Shown piece by piece: positions 8,081 through 16,551 of a stretch of 64,000 nucleotides of DNA (its first letter is position 1; every line of letters begins with the position of its first letter). Under the pieces are notes generated by a model, which saw nothing but the letters and a program-made list of their open reading frames with translations, ran no database searches and was not told where the DNA came from. This DNA comes from Raineyella sp. LH-20. Lineage in GTDB: Bacteria; Actinomycetota; Actinomycetes; Propionibacteriales; Propionibacteriaceae. Made by a program: the position numbers and the translations under genes. The DNA lies in the NCBI RefSeq assembly GCF_033110965.1, contig NZ_CP137003.1:372001-436000 (forward strand), written 5' to 3'.

Positions 8081-8110
8081 ACTCTAGCCGACCCGTCCGG
8101 TGGAGTCCAA
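8081..8110 (-). promoter_or_regulatory. rplJ-rplL promoter
   Basis: Minus strand TTGGAC (8105-8110), 18-bp spacer, TAGAGT (8081-8086). It sits just after the rplKA hairpin and just before the conserved leader sequence, as expected for a separate rplJL transcript. Confidence 0.65.
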
Positions 8111-8114
8111 TCCG

Positions 8115-8162
8115 CCGAAGGGCTCCGCTGCCGTACGTACGCACGGCAGCGGAGCCCTTCGG
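8115..8162 (-). terminator. rplK-rplA terminator hairpin
   Basis: Perfect 20-bp inverted repeat, CCGAAGGGCTCCGCTGCCGT (8115-8134) with 8143-8162, 8-nt loop, 50 bases past the rplA stop. No U-tract. Confidence 0.8.
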
Positions 8163-8178
8163 GATGGTTCCTGGAGAG

Positions 8179-8230
8179 ATCAGGCGGTCGCCTCGATCCC
8201 GACCGCTGGAATCAGGCGGTCGCCTCGATC
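8179..8230. repeat. duplication of the rplA 3' end
   Basis: ATCAGGCGGTCGCCTCGATC occurs at 8179-8198 and again at 8211-8230. The second copy contains the rplA stop and last codons; the first lies just downstream of the gene. A 32-bp period tandem duplication explains it. Confidence 0.85.
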
Positions 8231-8922
8231 TCAGCCTTGACCTTGGCCGGGTCCATCAGGACGCCCGGGCCCATCGTCGAGGACGCGGAGATCTTCTTGA
8301 CGTAGCGACCCTTCGCGGTGGTCGGCTTGAGCCGGACGATCTCGTCGACCGCGGCGAAGTAGTTCTCCATCAGCTGGTCGATGCTGAACGACGCCTTGCC
8401 GATGATGAACTGCAGGTTCGAGTGACGGTCGACGCGGAACTCGATCTTGCCGCCCTTGATCTCGGTGACGGCCTTCGCGACGTCCATGGTCACGGTGCCG
8501 GTCTTCGGGTTCGGCATCAGGCCGCGCGGGCCGAGGACGCGACCGAGCTTGCCGACCTTGCCCATCATGTCCGGGGTCGCGACGACTGCGTCGAAGTCCA
8601 GGTAGCCACCCTGGATCTTCTCGATCAGTTCGTCGGCGCCGACCTCATCGGCGCCCGCGGCCGTGGCGGCCTCGGCGTTCGGACCGGTGGCGAAGACGAG
8701 GACCCGTGCCGTCTTGCCGGTGCCGTGGGGAAGGTTGACCGTGCCGCGGACCATCTGGTCGGCCTTGCGGGGGTCGACGCCGAGGCGCATCGCGACCTCG
8801 ATCGTCTCGTCGAACTTGGCGGAGGCGTTGTCCTTGACCAGAGTCAGGGCCTCACGCGGAGAGTAGAGGGCCTGTTCGTCGCGATTGGCGGCGGCCGCCC
8901 GATATGCCTTGCTGCGCTTCAT
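8212..8922 (-). CDS. rplA: 50S ribosomal protein L1
   Basis: 236 residues, full length for the family. It binds 23S rRNA at the L1 stalk and is usually a translational repressor of rplKA. Signature stretches [33 protein letters not shown] and [14 protein letters not shown] are present. It starts at the ATG at 8922, 106 bp after rplK, and is co-oriented with it. The last codons have been duplicated downstream of the stop. Confidence 0.98.
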   Translation of the reverse strand: MKRSKAYRAAAANRDEQALYSPREALTLVKDNASAKFDETIEVAMRLGVDPRKADQMVRGTVNLPHGTGKTARVLVFATGPNAEAATAAGADEVGADELIEKIQGGYLDFDAVVATPDMMGKVGKLGRVLGPRGLMPNPKTGTVTMDVAKAVTEIKGGKIEFRVDRHSNLQFIIGKASFSIDQLMENYFAAVDEIVRLKPTTAKGRYVKKISASSTMGPGVLMDPAKVKAEIEATA

Positions 8923-9028
8923 GAGCTGGTTTCCTTCAGTGCTGATACCAGTGGTGGTGCGGACCGCGCCGGTCCTCCCACATCCGGTGGATGGAGCCCC
9001 GATCCGTGTCGTACGGACCGGAACGGGG

Positions 9029-9460
9029 TCAGTCCTCGACGGTGACGCCCATGGAACGGGCGGTGCCGGCCACGATCTTCATGGCGGCCTCGACGTCGTT
9101 CGCGTTGAGGTCGGGGAGCTTGGTGGTGGCGATCTCGCGGACCTGGTCGGCGGTGAGCTTGGCGACCTTGTCCTTCAGCGGGTTCGACGAGCCCTTCTTG
9201 ATCCCGGCGGCCTTCTTGATCAGCTCGGCGGCCGGCGGGGTCTTCGTGACGAAGGTGAAAGTCCGGTCCTCGTAGATCGTGATCTCGACCGGGATGACGT
9301 TGCCACGCTGGGATTCCGTCGCGGCGTTGTACGCCTTGCAGAACTCCATGATGTTGACGCCGTGCGGGCCGAGGGCGGTGCCGACGGGCGGCGCCGGGTT
9401 GGCCTGGCCGGCGTTGATGGCGATCTTGACGATCGCCGCGACCTTCTTCTTGGGAGGCAT
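9029..9460 (-). CDS. rplK: 50S ribosomal protein L11
   Basis: 143 residues beginning [20 protein letters not shown]. The N-terminal domain carries the proline-rich [20 protein letters not shown] segment that contacts the GTPase centre; the C-terminal domain binds 23S rRNA. Full length. The ATG has an AAAGGA site. It is followed by rplA, the usual pair. Confidence 0.98.
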   Translation of the reverse strand: MPPKKKVAAIVKIAINAGQANPAPPVGTALGPHGVNIMEFCKAYNAATESQRGNVIPVEITIYEDRTFTFVTKTPPAAELIKKAAGIKKGSSNPLKDKVAKLTADQVREIATTKLPDLNANDVEAAMKIVAGTARSMGVTVED

Positions 9461-9834
9461 GCGGTGGGTCCTTTCCGTGCATGCTCAAGGCAGTGCATGC
9501 TCATGGACGTACGCGGACGTACGCCCAACTCTTCGGTGGTCGTACGGGGTCGTGCGACCGATGGTCGGTGACCCGCACCACGGTGGGGTCTCCGGAGGTC
9601 CCCGCGCGGGCGGGATCCTCACATCACGTACGCCGGGGCGTGCGGACGCGGCGGCCGAAGCGGGGCGACCTGGCTGGGGCTGCCCGAGGTCCGACCGGTG
9701 CGTCGTACGGACCGCCCGGGGGCGGGCACACGACGCACAGTGTCAAAGCATAACCCGAGGACCCCTCCGCCGCGCAATCCGCGGGCGTGAGGGGTCCTCG
9801 TGGGGGGTGTCCGGGGCCGGTCGTCCGGCCGCCG
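9461..9834. other. 374-bp nusG-rplK intergenic region
   Basis: No gene seen. It holds the nusG hairpin (9756-9800) and the presumed rplK promoter. Five CGTACG hexamers fall within 9481-9720, including GGACGTACGC twice in tandem (9505-9524). A minus-strand TTGACA (9739-9744) has no good -10 at normal spacing, so no promoter is asserted. Confidence 0.6.
9756..9800 (-). terminator. nusG terminator hairpin
   Basis: Perfect 12-bp inverted repeat CGAGGACCCCTC (9756-9767) with GAGGGGTCCTCG (9789-9800), 21-nt loop, 34 bases downstream of the nusG stop codon. Confidence 0.7.
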
Positions 9835-10866
9835 TCAGGACTTCTGGATCTGCGGGAAGGTCAGGTCCACCGGGGTGTCGCGGCCCATGAACTCCACGGT
9901 GGCGATCAGCCGCTGGGTGTTCGGGTTGATCTCGGTGATGATGCCCGGGACGCCAGCGAACGGGCCCTCGATGACCATGATCGAGTCGCCGATCTGGTAG
10001 TCCTGCACCTCGACCTTCTTGGCCGGGCGCTTGCCCTTGCCGACCGCGGATGCGGCGACGCGGGCCACCACCGAGGGCCGCATCATGTTCTCGACTTCGT
10101 CGAGGGTGAGCGGGGTCGGGTCGTTGGCGTTGCCGACGAAGCCGGTGACGGCCGGGGTGTGCCGGATGCAGCCCCACGACTCGTCGGTCAGGTCCATCCG
10201 GACCAGGACGTAGCCGGGCAGATAGACCCGGGTGACTTCCTTCTTGTTGCCGTTCTTCATCTCGACGACCGTCTCGGTGGGGACGACGGTCTCGTAGATG
10301 TAGTCCTCCATGTTGAGGGAGGTGACGCGCTGCTCGATGTTCTGCTTGACCCGGTTCTCCATGCCGGCGTACGTGTGCACCACGTACCAGTCACCGAACT
10401 TGCTGTCCAGGTCGGTGCGCAGCTCGGCCATCGCGGTGGCGACCGCGGCCTCGGCGTCGAAGTCCATCACCGGCGCCGCGGAGGTCTGCTCCTCCTCCTG
10501 GTCGGCGTCGAAGTTCAGGTTGATCTCGAAGTCGTCGTCCAGCCCGCGGGCCGGTGCCCCCGGCGCGGTGCCGGTGGACTCCGCCTCATCCTCGGCCTCT
10601 TCGACGTCCGCGTGCTCGTCCTCGTCGGCGGGGGTCGTCTCGGTGGGCTCGGTGGTCGCCTCCGCCGGCGGGGTCTGCACGGAGCCGAAGATGTCGGCCG
10701 CGCTCAGCTCCTCGTCGGTCGGCTCCTCGGCGTCGAGACCGAAGTCCAGGTCGGGCTCGTCACCGACGGTGTCGTCCTCGAACGCGTCCAGGTCGATCTC
10801 CACCTCGGACGGGTCGAACTCGTCGTTGTCTGCCACGTTTCCCTCTCGGTCGTTGTCGTACGTCAT
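9835..10866 (-). CDS. nusG: transcription termination/antitermination protein NusG
   Basis: The NusG N-terminal (NGN) domain starts near residue 160 (DWYVVHTYAGMENRVKQNIE) and the KOW domain near 285 (YQIGDSIMVIEGPFAGVPG). NusG links RNA polymerase to Rho and to the ribosome. The protein is 343 residues; the first ~155 are a strongly acidic, low-complexity extension (Asp/Glu/Ala/Thr) that E. coli NusG lacks, although acidic tails are frequent in actinobacteria. The ATG at 10866 overlaps the secE stop as ATGA. A GTG at 10836 has a better AGAGGG site and would shorten the protein by 10 residues. Confidence 0.96.
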   Translation of the reverse strand: MTYDNDREGNVADNDEFDPSEVEIDLDAFEDDTVGDEPDLDFGLDAEEPTDEELSAADIFGSVQTPPAEATTEPTETTPADEDEHADVEEAEDEAESTGTAPGAPARGLDDDFEINLNFDADQEEEQTSAAPVMDFDAEAAVATAMAELRTDLDSKFGDWYVVHTYAGMENRVKQNIEQRVTSLNMEDYIYETVVPTETVVEMKNGNKKEVTRVYLPGYVLVRMDLTDESWGCIRHTPAVTGFVGNANDPTPLTLDEVENMMRPSVVARVAASAVGKGKRPAKKVEVQDYQIGDSIMVIEGPFAGVPGIITEINPNTQRLIATVEFMGRDTPVDLTFPQIQKS

Positions 10867-11204
10867 CCGCCGAACACCTTCAGCACCACCCAGCCAAGCC
10901 CGGTGTCGAGCAGGCTGACGAACACCATGATGAACGCCACGAAAAGGAGCACGGCGATGAACGAGCCGCCCATCTCCTGCCGGGTCGGCCAGGTGACCTT
11001 CTTCAGCTCATCGACGGACTGTCCGGTGAAGGCGATCGGCCCGGCCTTCTGCTCGTACGGCGGGAGTGCGGAGCGGCGCGAGGAATCGTGCGCCCGGCGC
11101 ACCGGGCGGCGTCCGCCCCGTCCACCGGCGCGGGATGCGGGGGTGCGCTCCTCGGCGGCTGCGACATCCTCGGAATCCTGCGGATCCGTCAGGTCCTCTG
11201 CCAC
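10863..11204 (-). CDS. secE: preprotein translocase subunit SecE
   Basis: 113 residues with one C-terminal membrane segment (about 85-105: FIAVLLFVAFIMVFVSLL) preceded by the conserved amphipathic ELKKVTWPTRQEM motif. SecE clamps SecY in the Sec translocon. The first ~55 residues are a charged cytosolic extension common in actinobacteria. A GTG start at 11204 is chosen because it has GAAGGA 8 bases upstream; the frame stays open farther upstream without a good site. It is translationally coupled to nusG by a 4-bp overlap. Confidence 0.95.
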   Translation of the reverse strand: MAEDLTDPQDSEDVAAAEERTPASRAGGRGGRRPVRRAHDSSRRSALPPYEQKAGPIAFTGQSVDELKKVTWPTRQEMGGSFIAVLLFVAFIMVFVSLLDTGLGWVVLKVFGG

Positions 11205-11374
11205 ACATCGTCCTTCGTCTCGCCAGGTCAGCGACCTGTTCGGTCTCGGTGCCCCCCGACAGTCGAGGCGTGCCCCGACAAGGCAGTGCCATCGACCGGT
11301 TCGGACGACATCACCGACTGTAGCGCCAGCGAGGACTGCTCGTCGCGCCCGGCACACACGGTGCCCCGGACTCG

Positions 11375-11447
11375 CACGGCACGAGGGACTTGAACCCCCA
11401 ACCTTCGGTTTTGGAGACCGATGCTCTGCCAGTTGAGCTAGTGCCGT
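11375..11447 (-). tRNA. tRNA-Trp (CCA)
   Basis: A 73-nt cloverleaf on the minus strand: acceptor ACGGCAC/GTGCCGT, D-arm GCTC/GAGC, anticodon stem TCGGT/ACCGA with loop CTCCAAA (anticodon CCA), T-loop TTCAAGT. CCA is not encoded. It lies upstream of secE, its usual actinobacterial position. Confidence 0.97.
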
Positions 11448-11480
11448 CCGTCGGGCGGTTCCCCGTCCGACAAGATCGGT

Positions 11481-11510
11481 AGTCTACGCAGATCGCCGCG
11501 ACGATGTCGA
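11481..11510 (-). promoter_or_regulatory. tRNA-Trp (and secE-nusG) promoter
   Basis: Minus strand TCGACA (11505-11510), 18-bp spacer, TAGACT (11481-11486), ending about 33 bases before the mature tRNA 5' end. The remainder of 11448-11662 shows nothing else. Confidence 0.55.
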
Positions 11511-11662
11511 ACCGGGCCGGCCGTGCCGCCGCCCTGTGGCACGGCACGCCGTGCCCCGGACCGGCACGGGGACGAGACATGACGGGGCGCCGAGCTTGAT
11601 CGTCCCGGCCCCGGACACCGGCCCGCGACCGCCGGCCCGGACCGGCCAGGTCCTCGACCGAC

Positions 11663-13672
11663 TCAGGCCCGGTCGAGGATCACCGATGAGCGTGGCCCGA
11701 GCCGCAGCCCGGTCCCGGCGGTCGCCGTGGCCGGCTCCCCCGCCGTCACGTCACCCCCCGTCACGTCACCCGTCGCCACGTCACCCGTCGTCACGTCACC
11801 CGTCGCCAGCAGGACCGTGCCGGCGAGGCCGGTATCGACCGGTTCCTCGCCGAGGTTGACCGCCACGACGATCCGTACGCCTCGCTCGATCACCAGCAGG
11901 TCGCCGTCGAGCCGCACCGCGGTGCGGTCCAGCCGTGGATCGCCGAGATCGGGCCAGGAGTGGCGCAGGGTGATCAGGTCGCGGACCAGGGCGAGGTGCG
12001 AGGCGTACGGCTCGCGGAGCGGCTCGGACCAGTCGAGGATCGCGTCGGTGAACGTCTGCAGGTCCTGCGGGTCGGGCACCCGGGCGTGGTCCCAGGCCAT
12101 CCGGGCGAACTCCGCCCGCCGTCCCTCGGACACCGCCCGGGCGAGCTCCGGCTCCGGATGGGAGGAGAAGAAGGGCCAGGGCGTCGAGGCGCCCCACTCC
12201 TCCCCCATGAAGAGCATCGGGGTGTACGGGGCGGTCAACGTCAGCACCGCCGCGGTCGCCAGGGTGCGCTCGTCGACCCGGCCACGGAGCCGGTCTCCGG
12301 CGGCACGGTTGCCGATCTGGTCGTGGTTGTCGGCGCACACCACCAGCCGCCAGGCCGGCGTGCCGGGCGGCAGCGGACGGCCGTGCGTACGCCCCCGGAA
12401 GGACGACCATCGCCCGTCGTGCAGGAAACCGTGGCCGAGCACGTACGCCAGGGCTTCGGGGTCGGCGAAGTCGGCGTAGTAGCCGGTGTCGTCGCCGGTG
12501 AGGGTGGCGACCAGCGCGTGGTGGAAGTCGTCGACCCACTGGCCGGCGAGGCCGTAGCCACCGGCCTCGCGGGGTGTGATGAGACGCGGGTTGTTCTGGT
12601 CGGACTCGGCGATCAGGGTGAGCGGGCGGCCGAGGAAGGCGCTGAGCGCGTCGACCTCGGCGGAGAGCTCCTCGAGGATGTCGACGGCCCGGCCCGGGTC
12701 GATCAGGGCGTGCACGGCGTCGAGCCGCAGCCCGTCGACGTGGAAGTCGCGCAGCCACATCCGGGCGTTGTCCAGCAGATAGCGGCGCACCTCGTCGGAG
12801 TCAGGGCCGTCGAGGTTGACCGGATTGCCCCAGGGCGTGTCGGTGCTGGCGTCGAGGTAGGGCCCGAACATCGGCAGGTAGTTGCCCGACGGGCCCCAGT
12901 GGTTGTGCACGACATCCTGCAGCACCGCCAGGCCGCGGCGGTGGCAGGCATCGACGAAGGCTTGGTAGGCGCGCGGGCCGCCGTACGCCTCGTGGACGCA
13001 GAACCAGTCAACCCCGTCGTAGCCCCAGCCGCGAGGGCCGTTGAAGGCGGCCACCGGGAGCAGTTCGACGGTGTCGACACCGAGATCGACGAGATGGTCC
13101 AGCCGGTCGATCGCCGCGACAAGGGTGCCCTCCGGGGTGAACGTGCCGATGTGCAGCTCATAGATGATCGAGCCGGCGAGCTGGCGGCCGGTCCACGCGT
13201 CGTCGGTCCACGGGAAGGAGGCCGGATCGTACGTCCGCGACACGTCGTGCACCCCGTACGGCTGGCGCATCGTGCGCGGGTCGGGGCGCGGTGTCGGGTC
13301 GTCGTCCAGCAGGTAGCCGTAGTCCAGTTCGCCGTCGGCGGGCAACGGGACCGCGGTGACCGGGTCCCACCAGTCGTCGTCGGCCCGGATCATCTCGGTG
13401 ATCCGGGACGCGCTGTCCACAGGCGCGCTGTCCACAGGCGCGCTGTCCAGAGGCATGGTGTCCACAGGCGCGCTGTCCGGGCGCGCGCTACTCGACGGTG
13501 TGGTGATCAGGGCTGGATCGCCCGCCGCCGTGGGCGCCGCCGGACGGGTCCACAACCGCACCCGACGCGGCCGCGGTGCCCAGACCGCGAAATCCGGGGC
13601 GCTGCCGGCCGCTGCACCCGGGACGCCCGGCCGCAGGCCCGTACGGTCCGCGGGGCGGTCAGACCCGGACAT
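11663..13672 (-). CDS. treZ: malto-oligosyltrehalose trehalohydrolase
   Basis: Releases trehalose from maltooligosyl trehalose (GH13, TreYZ pathway). The order is an N-terminal E-set domain, then the barrel with [14 protein letters not shown] (about 169), the nucleophile D318 in [10 protein letters not shown], the acid/base E356 in LIAESD, and D451 in [11 protein letters not shown]. At 669 residues it is longer than the usual ~580. Much of the excess is two in-frame repeats: a 5-residue SAPVD-type repeat near residues 65-88 and a TGDVx repeat near the C-terminus. The start overlaps the end of murB by 14 bp, implying co-transcription. treY and treX are not in the window. Confidence 0.93.
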   Translation of the reverse strand: MSGSDRPADRTGLRPGVPGAAAGSAPDFAVWAPRPRRVRLWTRPAAPTAAGDPALITTPSSSARPDSAPVDTMPLDSAPVDSAPVDSASRITEMIRADDDWWDPVTAVPLPADGELDYGYLLDDDPTPRPDPRTMRQPYGVHDVSRTYDPASFPWTDDAWTGRQLAGSIIYELHIGTFTPEGTLVAAIDRLDHLVDLGVDTVELLPVAAFNGPRGWGYDGVDWFCVHEAYGGPRAYQAFVDACHRRGLAVLQDVVHNHWGPSGNYLPMFGPYLDASTDTPWGNPVNLDGPDSDEVRRYLLDNARMWLRDFHVDGLRLDAVHALIDPGRAVDILEELSAEVDALSAFLGRPLTLIAESDQNNPRLITPREAGGYGLAGQWVDDFHHALVATLTGDDTGYYADFADPEALAYVLGHGFLHDGRWSSFRGRTHGRPLPPGTPAWRLVVCADNHDQIGNRAAGDRLRGRVDERTLATAAVLTLTAPYTPMLFMGEEWGASTPWPFFSSHPEPELARAVSEGRRAEFARMAWDHARVPDPQDLQTFTDAILDWSEPLREPYASHLALVRDLITLRHSWPDLGDPRLDRTAVRLDGDLLVIERGVRIVVAVNLGEEPVDTGLAGTVLLATGDVTTGDVATGDVTGGDVTAGEPATATAGTGLRLGPRSSVILDRA
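11742..11801 (-). repeat. 15-bp tandem repeat in the treZ 3' end
   Basis: Four units of the GTCGTCACGTCACCC type, encoding the Thr-Gly-Asp-Val repeats just before the TreZ C-terminus. The period keeps the frame. Confidence 0.8.
13410..13480 (-). repeat. 15-bp tandem repeat in the treZ 5' part
   Basis: Nearly five units of GCGCTGTCCACAGGC, one degenerate, encoding DSAPV repeats between the E-set domain strands. Confidence 0.85.
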
Positions 13673-14723
13673 CGTCCAGGGAGCAGTTCACCAGGTTGGG
13701 CTCGGGGACGAGGGTGACGCCGTACGCCTCCCGGACGCCGTCGCGGATCGCCCGGGCCAGCTCCAGCACGTCGGCGGTCGAGGCGGAGCCACGGTTGGTG
13801 AGCGCCAGGGTGTGCTTCGTCGACAGCGTCGCCGGGGCCTCGCCGTCGGCGTAGCGGGGCAGGTGCCAGCCCTTGCCGAAGCCGGCGTGCTCGATCAGCC
13901 AGGCGGCGGATGACTTCACCAGGCCAGGACCCGCCGGGTAACGCGGCGCCGCCGCCGGCAGCCGGGTGGCCAGTTCCTCCGGCAACACCGGATTGGTGAA
14001 GAACGACCCGGCGCCCCAGGTGTCGTGGTCGGACGGGTCGACCAGCATGCCCTTGCCGGCGCGCAGCTCGAGGACGGCCTGGCGCACCTGTCGGGCCCGG
14101 GCCGGTTCACCGACCGCGACCCCGAGCCTGTCGGCGAGCTGCTGGTAGCGCACCGCCGGGAGCAGGTCACCGAGCAGGAACTGGAACGCGACATCGAGGA
14201 TGATCCAGCGGCCGGGCTCCTCCTTGAACCGGGATGTCCGGTAGCCGAAGCCGCACTCGGCGGGGAAGAAGGTCTTCTGGGCCCGCTCGCGGCGGTCCCA
14301 GGTGCGGACCCGGACGATGTAGTGGCCGACCTCCGTGCCGTACGCCCCGACGTTCTGGATCGGCACCGCGCCCACCTGGCCGGGGATGCCGGACAGCGAT
14401 TCCAGACCGCGCCACTCGCGGGTGATCGCCTCCTGGACGAACCAGTCCCAGGACTCCCCCGCGGCGACGGTGACGTTGGCGCCGGCGCAGCAGGACTCCT
14501 CCTCCACCCACAGGCCCTGGGTGGCGACCCGGACGACGAGCCCGTCGAACCCGTCGTCGCCGATCAGCAGGTTGGAGCCGCCGCCCAGCACGAGGACCGG
14601 TTCGCCGGCGGCGTCGGCAGCGGTGACGAGGTCGATCAGGGTGCGGTCGTCGTGGGCGACCGCGTAGCGTGCAGCCGGCCCGCCCAGGTGGAAGGTGGTG
14701 TGGTCAGCAAGCCGCTCAGCCAC
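13659..14723 (-). CDS. murB: UDP-N-acetylenolpyruvoylglucosamine reductase
   Basis: Second committed step of peptidoglycan precursor synthesis: NADPH- and FAD-dependent reduction of UDP-GlcNAc-enolpyruvate. 354 residues, type I-like. FAD-binding [20 protein letters not shown] is near residue 45; [20 protein letters not shown] carries active-site residues; a serine in [12 protein letters not shown] supplies the proton, and E342 (PEPNLVN) is at the C-terminal active site. The start is GTG at 14723, overlapping the upstream dehydratase gene by 8 bp. Its place between the Had-type pair and secE/tRNA-Trp is typical for actinobacteria. Confidence 0.96.
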   Translation of the reverse strand: MAERLADHTTFHLGGPAARYAVAHDDRTLIDLVTAADAAGEPVLVLGGGSNLLIGDDGFDGLVVRVATQGLWVEEESCCAGANVTVAAGESWDWFVQEAITREWRGLESLSGIPGQVGAVPIQNVGAYGTEVGHYIVRVRTWDRRERAQKTFFPAECGFGYRTSRFKEEPGRWIILDVAFQFLLGDLLPAVRYQQLADRLGVAVGEPARARQVRQAVLELRAGKGMLVDPSDHDTWGAGSFFTNPVLPEELATRLPAAAPRYPAGPGLVKSSAAWLIEHAGFGKGWHLPRYADGEAPATLSTKHTLALTNRGSASTADVLELARAIRDGVREAYGVTLVPEPNLVNCSLDDVRV

Positions 14724-15150
14724 GGTCGACCTCCGCGACCGCCTGGCCGAGCACCTTGACGTCGGCCCCGTCGGGCCCGGTGATCACGGCGGTGATGGTC
14801 ACCGTGGCGGTCTCGTCGGTCAGCCCGGTGACGGCGGCGCCGATCCTCACCTCGACCCCGGCGTCGTCGTCGGGGACCGGGACCGGGCTGGTGAAGCGGC
14901 AGGAGTAGCCGCGCACCTTGCCCGGGTCGCCGACCCAGTCGGTGACGACTCGCAGAGCGGTGGCCATGGTCAGCATGCCGTGGGCGATCACCGACGGCAT
15001 GCCCACCTTGCGGGCCATCCGGTCGGACCAGTGGATCGGGTTGAAGTCGGTGGACGCGCCGGCGTAGCGCACCAGGTCGGCCCGGGTGAGATTGACCGTC
15101 AGCGGAGGCAGCTCGGTGCCGACGGTCAGCGGGGTCGGGTCGGTCGTCAT
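14716..15150 (-). CDS. MaoC-like (R)-specific hydratase/dehydratase, HadB type
   Basis: 144-residue hot-dog-fold protein. The hydratase motif is complete: D35 and H40 in DFNPIHWSD, followed by GMPSVIAHGMLTMA. In mycobacteria the corresponding rpmG-linked genes are hadB partners of hadA and form a beta-hydroxyacyl-ACP dehydratase; here the acyl substrate is unknown. This subunit would supply the catalytic residues. The ATG follows GAGGAGG and overlaps the upstream gene as ATGA, so a heterodimer is likely. Confidence 0.88.
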   Translation of the reverse strand: MTTDPTPLTVGTELPPLTVNLTRADLVRYAGASTDFNPIHWSDRMARKVGMPSVIAHGMLTMATALRVVTDWVGDPGKVRGYSCRFTSPVPVPDDDAGVEVRIGAAVTGLTDETATVTITAVITGPDGADVKVLGQAVAEVDRG

Positions 15151-15620
15151 CGGGTGGCCTCCTCGGCTGCGGCGGCCCGGGGGGCCGACCCCTTCGGCGC
15201 GGTGGCCTCACGGTTGTGGATCAGCTGGGCGGTCACGGTGCAGACATGCTCGCCGGCGACCGTACGGACGTCGACGGACGTGGTGATGAACTCCATCGGG
15301 CCACGCAGCCGCACTTTGTCGAGGGTCAGCACGCCGACGACCTCGTCACCGGCCCGCAGCGGGCGATCGTACGTGAACCGCTGCTCGCCGTGGATCATCC
15401 GCTCCAGCCGCACCTCCAGCTCCGGGTCGGCGAGCATCGCCTCCCATGCGGTCGAGGCGATGACGAAGGCGAAGGTCGGCGGGGCGATCGGGTTCGGGCC
15501 ACCGTACGAGGGATTGTCGTCGCCGATCGCCCGAGCGAATTCGTGGATCTTGGCGCGGGACACCCGGTAGGGCGCCGTGGCCGGGTAGGACCGGCCGGCA
15601 TGCTCAGTGGTGATGGCCAT
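15147..15620 (-). CDS. FAS1-like dehydratase N-terminal domain protein, HadA type
   Basis: 157-residue hot-dog domain protein (MAITTEHAGRSYPATAPYRV; FARAIGDDNPSYGG; HGEQRFTYDRPLRAGDEV). It lacks the Asp-His pair of its neighbour, as in HadA, and so is the presumed substrate-binding partner of the HadB-type subunit. The start at 15620 is preferred over an ATG three codons earlier because TAGCGT (15628-15633) lies 7 bases before it, suggesting a leaderless transcript. Confidence 0.85.
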   Translation of the reverse strand: MAITTEHAGRSYPATAPYRVSRAKIHEFARAIGDDNPSYGGPNPIAPPTFAFVIASTAWEAMLADPELEVRLERMIHGEQRFTYDRPLRAGDEVVGVLTLDKVRLRGPMEFITTSVDVRTVAGEHVCTVTAQLIHNREATAPKGSAPRAAAAEEATR

Positions 15621-15697
15621 GGGCACCACGCTACCCGTTCACGGGGTGCCGAGGGAGGCCGGCGCAGGGGCTCAGGACGCGCGCGGACACGGAAACG

Positions 15698-15732
15698 CCA
15701 CAGGGCGTCACCGCGTGGGTGACGCCCTGTGG
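15698..15732 (-). terminator. rpmG terminator hairpin
   Basis: Perfect 15-bp inverted repeat CCACAGGGCGTCACC (15698-15712) with 15718-15732, 5-nt loop, 22 bases after the rpmG stop codon. It separates the tRNA/rpmG transcript from the dehydratase-murB-treZ transcript. Confidence 0.8.
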
Positions 15733-15754
15733 GACGGTGTTCGGGAGGAGCCGC

Positions 15755-15922
15755 TCAGCGGGTCTCGCGGTGGGCCGTGTGACGGCCGCACTTCGGGCAG
15801 AACTTGGCCAGCTCCAGACGATCCGGCGTGTTGCGCCGGTTCTTCTTGGTGATGTAGTTCCGCTCCTTGCACTCGGTGCAGGCGAGCGTGATCTTCGGGC
15901 GAATATCAGCGGCCTTGGCCAT
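15755..15922 (-). CDS. rpmG: 50S ribosomal protein L33, zinc-binding form
   Basis: 55 residues, [20 protein letters not shown] at the N-terminus and [15 protein letters not shown] at the end. The two CxxC pairs (C15/C18 and C42/C45) mark the zinc ribbon (C+) paralogue. The ATG has AGAGGA upstream. It lies directly after the tRNA-Met gene, the conserved actinobacterial arrangement ahead of the Had-type genes and secE. Confidence 0.97.
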   Translation of the reverse strand: MAKAADIRPKITLACTECKERNYITKKNRRNTPDRLELAKFCPKCGRHTAHRETR

Positions 15923-15962
15923 GGTCGATCCTCTGTCTGTTCACGTTCACTGGTCTGAATGG

Positions 15963-16036
15963 TAGCGAGGGCGGGATTCGAACCCGCGACCTCACGATTA
16001 TGAGTCGTGCGCTCTCACCAACTGAGCTACCCCGCC
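15963..16036 (-). tRNA. tRNA-Met (CAT), elongator type
   Basis: 74 nt on the minus strand: acceptor GGCGGGG with CCTCGCT, anticodon stem ACGAC-type with loop CTCATAA (anticodon CAT), T-loop TTCGAAT. The paired first acceptor base (G-U) and sequence argue for an elongator rather than an initiator tRNA. Confidence 0.95.
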
Positions 16037-16113
16037 ATGTTCCGGACCAGTCGCCTGGTTGGCATCCACGGTGTCACCGACTGCGGTTGTCGCTGACTGT
16101 GGATCCGGATCCG

Positions 16114-16186
16114 AGCCCCCAAGCAGAATCGAACTGCTGACCTTCTCCTTACCATGGAGACGCTCTGCCTACTGAGCTATAGGGGC
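16114..16186 (-). tRNA. tRNA-Thr (GGT)
   Basis: 73 nt on the minus strand: acceptor GCCCCTA/TGGGGGC, anticodon stem TCTCC/GGAGA with loop ATGGTAA (anticodon GGT), T-arm AGCAG-TTCGATT-CTGCT. Confidence 0.96.
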
Positions 16187-16317
16187 CTGCACCCTGGTCC
16201 GGGAGGCGAATCCCGGCTCAGCTGCCGAGGAACCAACTTACACAACTCGGATCATCTTGCCAAACCGTCGTTCGGCGCGGATCCTGCAGTGGTGCAAGCC
16301 GGGACCCCGGCTGTGCG

Positions 16318-16399
16318 TGGCAGGTGCTGGATTCGAACCAGCGTAGGCGAAGCCGACGGTTTTACAGACCGCTCCCTTTGGCCGCTCGGGCAACCTGCC
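16318..16399 (-). tRNA. tRNA-Tyr (GTA)
   Basis: 82 nt on the minus strand with a long variable arm (class II): acceptor GGCAGGT/ACCTGCC, anticodon loop CTGTAAA (GTA), T-arm GCTGG-TTCGAAT-CCAGC. First tRNA of the Tyr-Thr-Met-rpmG series. Confidence 0.96.
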
Positions 16400-16442
16400 A
16401 TGCCCACCGCCCCCGGTCTCCCGGGTTCTGCGGGCGACGGAA

Positions 16443-16472
16443 ACCATAGCAAGGTTGTCGGGCTCAGTGCAA
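16443..16472 (-). promoter_or_regulatory. promoter of the tRNA-Tyr/Thr/Met-rpmG transcript
   Basis: Minus strand TTGCAC (16467-16472), 18-bp spacer, TATGGT (16443-16448); the start site would fall about 37 bases before tRNA-Tyr. Confidence 0.65.
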
Positions 16473-16551
16473 AACGGCGTCATCGGGCCTGCCCGCGCAG
16501 CCCCGGCACGGCAGAATGGTCGGACACCGACCCCCACCCGAGGAGCACATC

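Noticed and set aside
9739-9744. TTGACA as the -35 of rplK
   Set aside because: No acceptable -10 hexamer 16-19 bases downstream on the minus strand.
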